Positions 1 to 9,145 of a DNA stretch of 64,000 nt are shown here, in pieces. Source of the stretch: Diphasiastrum complanatum (Eukaryota > Streptophyta > Lycopodiopsida > Lycopodiales > Lycopodiaceae); NCBI GenBank assembly GCA_029204225.1, contig CM055113.1:1839973-1903972 (forward strand), in the 5' to 3' direction. Every line of letters begins with the position of its first letter. Position 1 is the first letter of the stretch. The translations under genes and the position numbers were made by a program. The notes beneath the pieces were generated by a model. The model did not search any database. It was not told the origin of the DNA and was given only the letters and a program-made list of their open reading frames with translations.

Positions 1-617
1 TAGGATATTTTTGTTATGCACTTTTGGCCTCCACTTGCATTTCCCATTTGCGTGTCCATGGCCCATGGCTTAAGCTGTCGAGGTGATTTGTCTATCAGGG
101 TGCCGCTTCGACTTGCACTGGAACTTGCCTATATTTTTGTTACGATTTCCTTGACCCTATCCCATAATTTCCGACCATTTGTTGCGAGTTGATTTTTCTC
201 TTTATCGATTTTTTTCATGTATCGTTACTGGGGAGCACTCATGACTTGGGATTTTTTCAAGGCAACCGGTCCCCTGGAAAACACAGTAGGCAATTTTTTA
301 TATTAATAGAAAGTAACGGAGTACATTGGAAAATTCGCTCGGCCATGTCAGCTAGTATAATCAGGCCAATTCTAAGGCCGTAAACTATTCTATGGGCCAT
401 TTCTAAGGCCTCAAAATTTGCTCTAGCCACATTTTGGGTGGGCTGGGACCTCTATCTTTAGGCAACTGTGTGCCGATTTTACCATTAATAGCCATGTTTT
501 ACATGCCAATTTTTGTACAAAATTGTGAAAATCGCTCTAAAAATAGCCCAATTTTCGGTGTGAAAATATCGGCTAACAGAGTCATGTTGGCAATTGTTGG
601 CGCTTTCTATGGGTGCT
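1..617. other. No recognisable gene
   Basis: This stretch is AT-rich with short repeated phrases such as GGCCATTTCTAAGGCC near 394-420. Only short open frames occur and none resembles a known family. It is probably decayed transposon sequence because a Helitron fragment follows directly. Confidence 0.5.
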
Positions 618-773
618 CATAAGCCCGTGGTGACCCGGTTGGCAGTTCATCTCCCTGGACAAGAATTGGTGTACTTCAGTGAGGGAGTGGATTTAGAGGA
701 GGTCGTAGATGGGCATTCAGGTATGACTTTGACAGCATTCTTTGAGCTGAACAGAAGACAAATACCTTATTAG
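618..773 (+). pseudogene. Helitron polyprotein fragment
   Basis: A plus-strand frame of about 50 codons reads KPVVTRLAVHLPGQ, then VYFSEG, then TLTAFFELN before a stop codon. These phrases match the stretch between the Rep and helicase domains of Helitron polyproteins, where viral-like or plant Helitrons typically have LAVHLPGEQ...VYF.EG and TLTAWF.LN. No Rep domain or helicase motif is present on either side, so this is an isolated scrap of a rolling-circle transposon. Whether it belongs to the same family as the Helitron at 53-58 kb cannot be told, because the preserved regions do not overlap. Confidence 0.72.
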
Positions 774-1590
774 ATCTTCAAATTGGCTATAGCACAAAGC
801 AATTTTTTCCTATCCCCACGATTGTTTCCAATGTGGAACATCTTTTTTAAATAGCCCATTTGAAGATAGAAACTTATTGTTTGTGAATTTTTCAGACAAT
901 GGGGAGATGTGGTAATAGACAATGCCATAATGAATGAAGACAACCCCTCGACATAGGATAAGAGAGAACTCATATATGCATTGGCTTGTGAGGCCCCTAT
1001 CTCAACCATTCAAACTTGAATTGTTCAGTAACCATTTTTTCAATCAATCTTTCTCCCCAACAATGTAAAGATATGTCAATTGGATAGTCTACAAGTATGC
1101 ATGTGATCTTACTCAACAAGTTCAATCTATATTAACAACTTGCAAAAAAATTGCTCAAGCCCACTGATAATGATAATTTAGTGATTCATGCTGATTTTGA
1201 AGATTATTGAACATGATCTCACCTTCATGAGTTTTGTAGCTTTGCATGTGATTGTCATTAAGCATATTATTGACTCTTATTTTTTCTTTTGACTACCCAT
1301 TGAAGCGCCACAACCCTCTCTATTGTTTTTGACGATTGTAGTAGAGTCCTACTTTTGAAAAATAGAAGAAGTCATTCCTAAAAGAAAATATACTCCTCCT
1401 TAGCCAAGAAGGAGACATAGGTTATCTTGATCATTGGCTCATTGTTGACTAACAATAGAAAGCTAAAATTTTATTTTACTTATCAAACTCCTCACTTGAT
1501 TCTAACTTCAAAGTCCTCAGAATCGATAAGCTCAATTATCTAGACAAACACAAAGTCGATAGACTGTTAGTTGCGGAAGTAACAAATAGT
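774..1590. other. No recognisable gene
   Basis: AT-rich sequence with only short, stop-rich frames. I see no conserved domain and no terminal repeat. Confidence 0.5.
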
Positions 1591-2250
1591 TCAAACAATT
1601 TTATATGAGAGCAACATTTGATAGAATCGTGAATCACAGTAGCATTCATTCACACTGACATAAATCTGAATATGTTTTCCATGATAAAGTGCCTTGTGGA
1701 GTTTGCAGACATGATGTTTCATACCTTCATGAATGTATCCTTCAGGTTGTAGCATGGCAGTGGAGATAGCTTCAGCCCAGAAGCTCTTTGGCAAAGATGA
1801 GTGGGCCAGCATACATTTGGCTGGCTCGACCAGGGTACAGTTCTTCCTCTCGACTCAGCCATTAGATTGAGGCGAATAAAGAGTAATAAATTGCTATTCA
1901 ATGTCTTGGCTCTGGCAGTACTCCTTGAATTCGGTAAAGATGTACTCTCCACCATTGGTAGACCTCAAGGCTTTGATTGTCTTACCAGTCTCTTTTTCTG
2001 CATGCTCTTTGAAGATTCTGAAACAATTGAAAGCTTTTGATTTTCTCTTAATAAAATATACCATAGTTCTTTTGGAAAATTCATCAATAAAAGTTACAAA
2101 ATACTTTGCATCCTTTAGTGAAGGATTCTGCATTGGGCCATAGATAGTTGTATGTACAACAACAGGTAATCCTCTAGCAGTATGCTGATGGCTTGATCTA
2201 AATGGTTGACTAGTCTGTTTACCGACTAGACAGTCTTGGCAGACAGGTAA
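1591..2250 (-). pseudogene. Ty1/copia pol fragment with internal deletion
   Basis: Read on the minus strand, the fragment shows the copia integrase zinc-finger tail (CQDCLVGKQTSQPF), the core phrase YFVTFIDEFSKR with catalytic Asp context, and LRSTNGGEY, where the usual TDNGGEY has lost its Asp. The frame then shifts to the end of the integrase core (HSSLPKSFWAEA). Immediately after comes a reverse-transcriptase phrase (QPEGYIHEG, then VCKLHKALY) that normally lies several hundred codons further on. The integrase end and the RT are therefore fused by an internal deletion near 1750. There is no LTR. The upstream edge meets gypsy copy A at about 2250. Confidence 0.85.
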
Positions 2251-2254
2251 TCCC

Positions 2255-2640
2255 ATCTTTATGCATAGCGGCAACAGAACGGTTAAATGATGATAAGTCT
2301 TTACAACTATGTCATGAAGCGTTGCACAAATTATGTGAAACACGATTGATGGCAGTTCATGCATTAGCAGCAGAGAAAGCCCGCCGAAAGACATGGCACG
2401 ATCGTCGATTGCACAAAAAGGGCCTGAAAGCAGGAGATCTTGCATTGATGTACAAAACCAAGCTCATCAAGGAAAAATTGAAGTTTAGCGGTGAAGATCC
2501 ATATAAAGTAAAGGAAATTATGAACTATGGCGCAGTAATTCTTGAGCACTTGGATGGAAAACGATTTGATACTCTAGTGAATGGCAGTGGATTACGCAAG
2601 TTTTGGCAGCCTGCTCCGCCAGATCAGCAAGCCTGATCTC
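2255..2640 (+). pseudogene. Ty3/gypsy integrase C-terminus, copy A
   Basis: The frame encodes the C-terminal part of a gypsy integrase: RRKTWHDRRLHKKGLKAGD, LALMYKTKLIKEKLKF, then RFDTLVNGSGLRKFWQP before the stop at 2634-2636. This is the usual WHDR...GDLVL...L..FW pattern downstream of the DDE core. The upstream catalytic core is missing because copy A starts at about 2255 against the copia fragment. The same sequence recurs inverted at 8702-9145 (copy B), which shows that the two are copies of one family. The last codons of pol are followed by a non-coding spacer and then a second ORF. Confidence 0.85.
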
Positions 2641-3442
2641 AATGATTTTTTAACTTTATTTGTTTTTCAATTTTTTGTTCTCAATATTTAATTGTTGAGT
2701 TTTTTGGAAAAGACAATTTAAAAAAAAAAGGAAGATTGAAAAAAGACTGATGAGCAAAAGTCAGAAAAGTCATCAGCATGGGAAAAAGGAAGGACAATAT
2801 TTTGATGGAAAATGACTTGTAAAATTACTGTTTTTGTCAGAAGTGGCCTATACAATATCAGAAACCTTCGCTGAGCTCTCAGATTGTACATCCACTCCAG
2901 ATATGTCTATATTGAGGTGGCGAAGGTTCTTGGCCAGGAAAAAGTCATTTTTTGAGCTAGGCGAATGATCAGTAATATGCCAATGTGGGAACCTTCGTCG
3001 AGCACCTTACCCTCATTATGAACCTTCGCTGACATGCTAGATGGTCTTAAAATGTCAAAATTAGGTTGGCCATAGCCTTAGATCTTGGAAAAATGCATTT
3101 CGGACAGTAATTGGGTGAAGGATCCTCCTGGGCGAAGGTTCATCCTTCACCAACCTTGGAAAAAAATTTGCCTGATAGGTTCAAGAATCTTCGCCGAGAT
3201 TTTTCTAGCCTATTTTCACAGTACTATATATGCTTGTAAATTTTTGTCCAGAACTGATCAACCAAACTAGTATTCCCTGTAATGGACCCTCCAAATTCAC
3301 CTATAAGTTGGCTGAATTCGATTCATTCCTCACTTGTGCTAGCGAAGCTCTTGCAAATTTTTCCAGCAACCAAAGCCTTCCAAACTTTTTGGACTGCTTT
3401 CTGATATACTTTCTCGCGTCTTACTTTTCATTTCTGATCATC
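2641..3442 (+). repeat. Gypsy pol-to-ORF spacer with CGAAGGTT motif cluster, copy A
   Basis: Non-coding spacer between the integrase stop and the extra ORF. It contains at least six near-identical 10-12-mers in both orientations: AACCTTCGC at about 2863, GGCGAAGGTTC at about 2919, GAACCTTCGTCG at about 2989, AACCTTCGCTG at about 3021, GGCGAAGGTTC at about 3131 and AATCTTCGCCGAG at about 3185. The spacing is irregular (about 30-110 bp). Copy B has the same spacer. Confidence 0.75.
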
Positions 3443-3785
3443 ATGTCTTCCCTTGCGGAGCGTCTGCTTACTACAATGGGTATTCATGAGAGAGCCTTTT
3501 ATGGGAGAATCAACATGGATTTCATTGCTCTTGCCTTCAGTACGTGGAAGGAAGAGAAATCCAGATTTTACATCACCTTTCAGGGAGCCACACACAAGGT
3601 GCGCGTAATTGAGACCGCCCTTGCTGCTATAGGCATAGCCTCTAGTACACAAGCCTCACCCAACCATAAATAGGCCAAATAGGCTATTAAGCCTTACATC
3701 GACCTAACCAATGATTTGCACTAGACCAACGACAGTTATCTTCTCGATGCCATCACTGAGCCTGCCATACACGCTGCACAAGAGC
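3443..3785 (+). pseudogene. Unrecognised gypsy extra ORF, copy A (5' part only)
   Basis: An ATG at 3443 opens a frame beginning MSSLAERLLTTMGIHERAF, then RINMDFIALAF and GATHKVRV, and running to about 3785 apart from TAG stops. It matches the start of the extra ORF of copy B (7855 downwards). Homology ends at about 3785, so copy A is truncated. One TAG stop (phrase LH-stop-TND) is shared with copy B. The function is unknown; no catalytic motif or membrane segment is visible in this part. Confidence 0.7.
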
Positions 3786-4126
3786 TAAATTTGGCTCAGA
3801 TCTGACTCTGGAATTCTCTGCAAGAGTTAACTCTCACAAGAAGTGAAAATTTCACTATGTGTAAGGGTTCAAAACCACTATCTTGGCTTGATCTTTACCA
3901 AATCTCTGTATTAACTCTCGCGGGCTTCATCACTGATGGAAATTGACATTTTGAATCGATTGAGATGGCCTGCAAGAGTTCTTTCTGGAAGGATTTGCTG
4001 GATCTTTACTTTTTAGTGATTACTTAAACCCAATTTTCTGCTCACTGGAATCAAACTAACTCTCGCAATCTCTTTTGTGTCCTTGTCTCACTGAGATGGA
4101 ACTTCAGAATTCTCTGCGAGGGTTCT
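3786..4126. repeat. Cluster of GCGAGAGTT-type motifs in both orientations
   Basis: Non-coding. Related 10-13-mers occur as CTCTGCAAGAGTTAACTCTC at about 3817, AACTCTCGCGGGC at about 3911, GCCTGCAAGAGTTC at about 3968, AACTCTCGCAATCTC at about 4058 and CTCTGCGAGGGTTC at about 4111. The organisation resembles the CGAAGGTT clusters of the neighbouring gypsy family but the word is different. It may be the leader or spacer of a second gypsy family. Confidence 0.5.
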
Positions 4127-4883
4127 TGTAGTGGGTTTCTTTCCTTGCCAAACCTGAAACCCAGATCTAGTCAATCTAGCATCAAAGAGACGGAGTTAGT
4201 TGTCACGCGTAGGTTCGTTCTCATGAGAGCGACAATATAGTTCAGATTTTGAATGGAAGATCCACATCTAACTCTAACATCCATTAATACTACGATCCAT
4301 TAACACTACACATCCACAATAAGATAGCTTACTCTTTCTCTCTCTCCTTTTCTCTCTCATAAAAAGTATAACAACATACAATCCCAATAACAATTAGATC
4401 CAACAATTAGCAAAATCCAAGAAAGCATGAGAGACGGAGGAAAAGTGAGAGAGCAAGGAAATTCATCAATCCATTCCTAAAGAGAACCAATCTGCTTTAT
4501 TGAAATGAGGAAATGAACATGAGGAGCAACTCGAATTGGTCCCTTTTTATAATAGAGAGGAGGACTCTGGCCTCTGAATCCTATTGGTCCATTTCTGCCT
4601 CCCTAATTTAAAAAAGAGCGGGAACCATCCAAAATTGGAGGGAAACAATTTGAATTTGAATTTGAACCAATTTTGGTGGGAGTCCCAACTTTATTCACTA
4701 ACTTGACATTTAGGCCTGTGACATTAAAAGTGACGCAAAAAAGCCTAAAGTCCTTTTATTGACTTTCTAATAAATCAAATAATTATGTGATCATCGGGTT
4801 GGACTTACACACGCAGGGTGCCAAATCCCTCTCACTTATTAACTAGGGTTAGGGTTGCCTTGGGATCCGCAAACCCTCCAACA
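4127..4883 (-). mobile_element. 3' LTR of gypsy copy B
   Basis: In minus orientation the LTR starts TGTTGGAGGG (ending at 4883), just after the purine-rich GGTGGGGGA polypurine tract at about 4888-4898. It ends ...AACCCACTACA at 4127. The same terminal phrase (GGCAAGGAAAGAAACCCACT) sits just upstream of the primer-binding site of the gypsy fragment at 59.95 kb, which links the two as one family. A TATA-like box (TATTATAAAAAGG, minus strand, about 4545-4560) lies inside and is probably the LTR promoter. Length is about 757 bp. A target-site duplication cannot be confirmed because the 5' end of copy B is missing. Confidence 0.72.
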
Positions 4884-4933
4884 GTATCCCCCACCAAAAC
4901 TGGTGGCAGTCCCATGACACCTGCGAGATGCAG

Positions 4934-7855
4934 TTATTGGAGACTTTCATTGGCTTCGCACCGAATCTTTATTAAATGGTATTGCACCTTCTCCATAAAA
5001 ATCGAAATGGGCAGTATTAAAATCCAAGTTGTGTGCAGAAAACAACGATGGGCTCCGACAATCCACTTTGAGTTGTCCATGATGTGAAGCGTGATTCCCA
5101 GGAGCCTCCCATCATTGCTGCACGAAAGTATAAACGAGCAAACCGGCAGCTGATCTTTGATATTCTCTGAGGCCATCGGCTTATTTGAATCGAATGCCAG
5201 AGGAGGGAGGCAATCGTCCCATTTGGTTGCCACTGACGCCAAGAGAGTTAGATATTTCGCAAATAATGCCGATTGTCGCACCGTTGGATCTAGAGAGTGG
5301 ACATACTCTCTCTGATATGCTTGTAAAGCCCGGTGGAAATCCATTAAAATTGTCCAACTGTAGGGTTGATGGATTATTGGCCAATTGGGCATATGGATGG
5401 TGATTTTTTCCATAGCCAATCCCAAATCTTTCCATTTATTCCTTCTCGGCATTGGCACATAATACGGATCGACTCGCAATTGGCGAGGGCTAGCGACGTA
5501 ACTCTTGATTGATTCCGAAGTTTTCTCAAAAACGGTAATTCTCCATGCCAGCTGCTCTCCCAATGCAAGTATTTTGTCCAACTCCTTACCGGCCTCTATC
5601 TCGAAGGTTTTAAACTTCAGAACCCAACCCCCACGCAAGGACTCATGCGAATGTTGCTTTAAGAAATTTTGGATCTGGTCCTCGACACTGATGGGCCTTC
5701 TGAATAGAGGTGTGGTCCTTGATGAGGATGGAACAGCTTGCACTGCTGAAAAATTGGCGGTTGTTCAGGTATATCTGGAGCTCCCCCCTGGTCCATGCTC
5801 GAATCCAACCCTGTATCCATTGGTACATCTTCTTGGCGCGGAGGGGAGAATTGCGGCATGACCAAAACAGAGATTTGTGGTCCGGCTTCCAACACCTGAG
5901 CGGCTGCTTTCTCATAGGCGTTGATGGTTTCCTTAGCCTTGGCCAACTCAGTTGAAGCTACTCCTTTGAACCTGTCAAAGCGGCCTTGGAATCCCTGAAG
6001 GGCCACTTTGTATGTTTCCACTTTTTTTAACAAATACGCGATCTCCATTGGTGTGACCGGATGATTTGGTATTTGTGTCTGAAGATACGCATCACGCTCA
6101 AGGGTGGTCGCATCCAATTCACCTTGGAGACATGTGCGATCTTGCTCCGCCATCTGCAGCTGACCCTTCAGCAGTTGCACCTATTGTTTTGTATCCTACA
6201 TGACCTTATTTACCTGATCCTATGCAATTTTCAGGGCGTTTTGCAGGGAGCTAACGTATTCTTCCAGACGATCAGCCTGTTGCTAGGCCAGTTTCTTTTC
6301 AACTTCAGATTTGTCTTCATGTTGTTTGGCAATCTTCAACTCTCGATCCAGCTGGACAATCTTCTGGTTGATCAGAGTGTTTTTTGATCCCATATATAAA
6401 ATTCTCTGCTCCATGTCTTTCTTCTTATCCAGTATAAACTGGATCACTTGCACAAGGCTTGAGACCAAACCGAGAGCATCACCAGAATCTACTGTCGTAG
6501 AGGCGGCAGCAGTAGGAGGATATGATGGTACTGTCCTTTGTTGATATGGAATAGGTGCCAGTACTTCTTCTTCTTAAAAAATGTCTTAGTCCTCAAAGCC
6601 CTCAGGCATAGTGGCGTCAAACTGCTTCGGTGATTTAACAGCTTTGTCGACCCGAAGTGCGGCTGGGCTATCTTCAGTGTGAGGTTGCTAGCTTGCATCT
6701 TCAACACTGACAATAGTGTCATGGATCTGTTCGAATCCTCTTCCAGGGTATTGGAGGTCAAAAGGCACAGGGCTCTGGGGCATTTCAAAAATTTCAGTAG
6801 CCCCAAGGAGGTCGGAATCATCGAACATATCCATAAAAAACTACATGTTTGGTTAAGTAGCTTCGGTGTGTGGGAGTGAGATGGCCTGGGCAGTTGTGAT
6901 GGGAATGGTCGTCCCAATGGTCACAAATTATCTGTGTGTGGAAGCAGAGGTGAGGGAAGCATCAGAGGCGAGGATAATTGGAAGTTCAGTGCGAACAATA
7001 GCAGGGGGTGGAAGCGCAGCTGATGATGTATGCCTAGTGTGACGTCGTGACATGGAAGGCGAGTCAGGAATGACGATCTTGTTGGGTGGACAAAGACGAC
7101 TACAGAAACTTGAGGCCTGGTGATACGACTCAGCCGGTGCTTTTTCGTAGACCGAAAGCACAGAATCCAGGTCGAAGCCATGAATTTTGTTTTCCAGGTG
7201 AGAAGCGGTTAGAAGAGACAATAAAGAGCCAACAACGAACCGCTGCTTAGTATTGGCCTTAATAGCTCGTTTGAGCTCACTAGGAACAGTCTTGAGCCAA
7301 TTATATGGTCCAAGAGAGGCTTTGGCCAACTTAGTATAGGAGTCAAGGACCTGGGAAGTGATGCGGTCTTTCCTGAGGTTGCCAACCATTAGGAAGTTAT
7401 TCAGTAGATGGGCAGCAGCGTGGATGACAGGCTCAGTGATGGCTTCAAGGAGATATCTGTCATTGGTCTAGTGCAGCTCATTGGTGAGGTCAATGTAAGG
7501 CTTTATGGCCTGTTTGGCCTGCTTATGATTGGGTGAGGCTTGTGTTCGGGACGCTATACCTATGGTTGCAAGGGCGGCCTCAGTGACACGTACCTTGTGT
7601 GTTGCTCCCTAAAAAGCGATATAAAATTTAGAATTTTTCTTCCTTCCACGTATTGAAGGCAAGAGTGATGAAATCCATGTTGATTCGGCCAGAAAAGGCT
7701 CTCTCATGAATACTCATTGCAGTGAGCAGAGGCTCAGCAAGGGTCATCCACTGAGTGAGCATGCTTGTGCTAGGAAGTATCATGATGTCCGTTGCAGATG
7801 GGACACCACGATGGATGGTATAACGCGGAGACTGGGAAGTATTAGTAGAAGACAT
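4934..7855 (-). pseudogene. Large unrecognised extra ORF of a gypsy element, copy B
   Basis: A minus-strand coding stretch of about 970 codons starts at ATG 7855 (MSSTNTSQSPRYT...) and ends at a stop at 4934. It is broken by several frame changes (near 7610, 6900, 6560, 6230 and 5740) and by TAG stops. The parts in order are: a conserved N-terminal region (HERAFSGRINMDF), a helical region (7389-6928; GNLRKDRIT, YTKLAKASLGPYNW), a low-complexity Ser/Pro/His stretch, a coiled-coil region (6468-5900; LDKKKDMEQRIL, LQMAEQDRTCLQGELD), a Pro/Gln-rich linker, and a C-terminal domain (5743-4934; FEIEAGKELDKILALGEQL, RVDPYYVPMPRRNKWKDLG, SALFAKYLTLLASVATKWDD). I do not recognise any family. No signal peptide or clear transmembrane helix is seen, so it does not look like an envelope gene. 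It could be an accessory gag-like or host-derived protein. Confidence 0.6.
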
Positions 7856-7859
7856 GATG

Positions 7860-8700
7860 ATCAGAAATGAAATGTAAGACGAATGAAATGTAAGACGCTT
7901 GAAAGTGTATCAGAAAGCAGTTCATGAAGTTTGGAAGGCTTTGATCGCGGGAAAAATTCGCAAGAGCTTCGCTAGCACAAGTGAGGAATGAATCGAATTC
8001 AACCAACTTATAGGTGAATTTGGTGGGTCCATTACACTGAATACTTGTTTGGCTGATCAGTTCTGAACCAAAATTTGCAAGTATGTACAGTACTGTAAAA
8101 ATAGGCTATAAAAATTTTGGCAAAGGTTTTTGGGGATCTGAACCTATCAGGCGAATGTTTTCCAGGCCTGGCGAAGGATGAACCTTTGCCCAAGAGGGTC
8201 CTTCGTCCATGTACTGTCATAAATGTATTTTTTCAAGATCTGAACCTATGGACAATCTAATTTGACATTTTAAGATCATCTATCAGGTCGGCGAAGGTTC
8301 ATAATGAGGTTAAGGTGCTCGGCGAAGGTTCTTAAAATGGCATATTACTGATCCTTCGTCTGACTCAAAAACTGAATTTTTCCTTGACAGGAACCTTCGC
8401 CCAGCTCAAATTAGATAAATCTAGAGTGGATGTACTATCTGGAGGCTCAACAAAGGTTTCTGATACTGTATAGGCCAAATTTGACCAAAACAGTGATTTT
8501 CTAAGTCATTTTTTCTCAAAAAAATACTGTTTTTCTTTTTTCCATGCTGATGAATTTTCTGACTTTTGCTCGTCAGTCTTTTCTCAGTTTTTTTATTTAT
8601 TTTGTTTTTTTTATTTTTATTGTCGTTTTCAAAAAAATCTGAACAATCAAATATTGAAAGCAACAAATTTGAAAAACAAATAAAAGTAAAAATTATTGAG
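7860..8700 (-). repeat. Gypsy pol-to-ORF spacer with CGAAGGTT motifs, copy B
   Basis: This is the inverted counterpart of the copy A spacer. Related words occur at about 8117 (GGCAAAGGTTTTT), 8169 (GGCGAAGGATGAACC), 8290 (GGCGAAGGTTC), 8321 (GGCGAAGGTTC), 8391 (GAACCTTCGCCC) and 8449 (decayed). There is no coding potential. Confidence 0.72.
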
Positions 8701-8701
8701 A

Positions 8702-9145
8702 TCAGGCTTGCTGAACTGGCGGAGCCGGCTGCCAAAACTTGCGTAATCGGCTGCCATTCACCGAAGTATCAAATCTTTTCCCATCCAAGTGCTCAAGAAT
8801 TACTACGCCATAGTTCAGGATTTCTTTCACTCTATACGGGCCTTCACCGATAAATTTTAATTTTTCCTTGATCAGCTTGGTTTTGTACATCAATGCAAGA
8901 TCTCCTGGTTTCAGATCTTTTTTGTGCAATCGACGATCGTGCCATGCCTTGCGGTGTGCTTTCTCTGCTACTAAGGCATGAACTGCCATCAATCAGGTTT
9001 CACATAATTTTGCAACGCTTCATGACGTAGTTGTAAAGACTTATCATCATTTAACCGTTCTGTTGTCGCTATGCGTAAAGATGAGATTAAAAATTCAATT
9101 GACATGACAGCATCCTGACCATAAACCAGTTGAAAAGGTGTTTGA
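8702..9145 (-). pseudogene. Ty3/gypsy integrase C-terminus, copy B
   Basis: From about 9145 downwards the frame reads NTPFQLVYGQDAVMSIEF, the typical end of the gypsy integrase core (TPF.LVYG.EAV.P.E). It continues through KAWHDRRLHKKDLKPGD and LIKEKLKFIGEGPY to RLRKFWQPAPP and a stop at 8702. A stop interrupts the frame near 8993. It is nearly the same as copy A but extends further upstream, so copy B keeps a little more of the integrase. The DDE catalytic residues are absent. Confidence 0.85.

Larger units (their letters stand above)
4127..9145 (-). mobile_element. Ty3/gypsy element 3' half, copy B
   Basis: Read from 9145 down to 4127, the order is: integrase C-terminus, motif-rich spacer, extra ORF of about 970 codons, polypurine tract, 3' LTR. 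Gag, protease, RT, RNase H and the integrase core are absent, so this is a 5'-truncated copy. Copy A (2255-3785) lies inverted relative to it. The tRNA-Asp-type primer site of the family (seen at 59991) suggests the chromovirus-unrelated Tat/Athila side of Ty3/gypsy. That assignment is inferred from the PBS type only. Confidence 0.7.

Noticed and set aside
4934-7855. Envelope-like gene in the gypsy extra ORF position
   Set aside because: No signal peptide, fusion-peptide-like segment or transmembrane helix is visible; coiled coils and soluble-looking composition instead.
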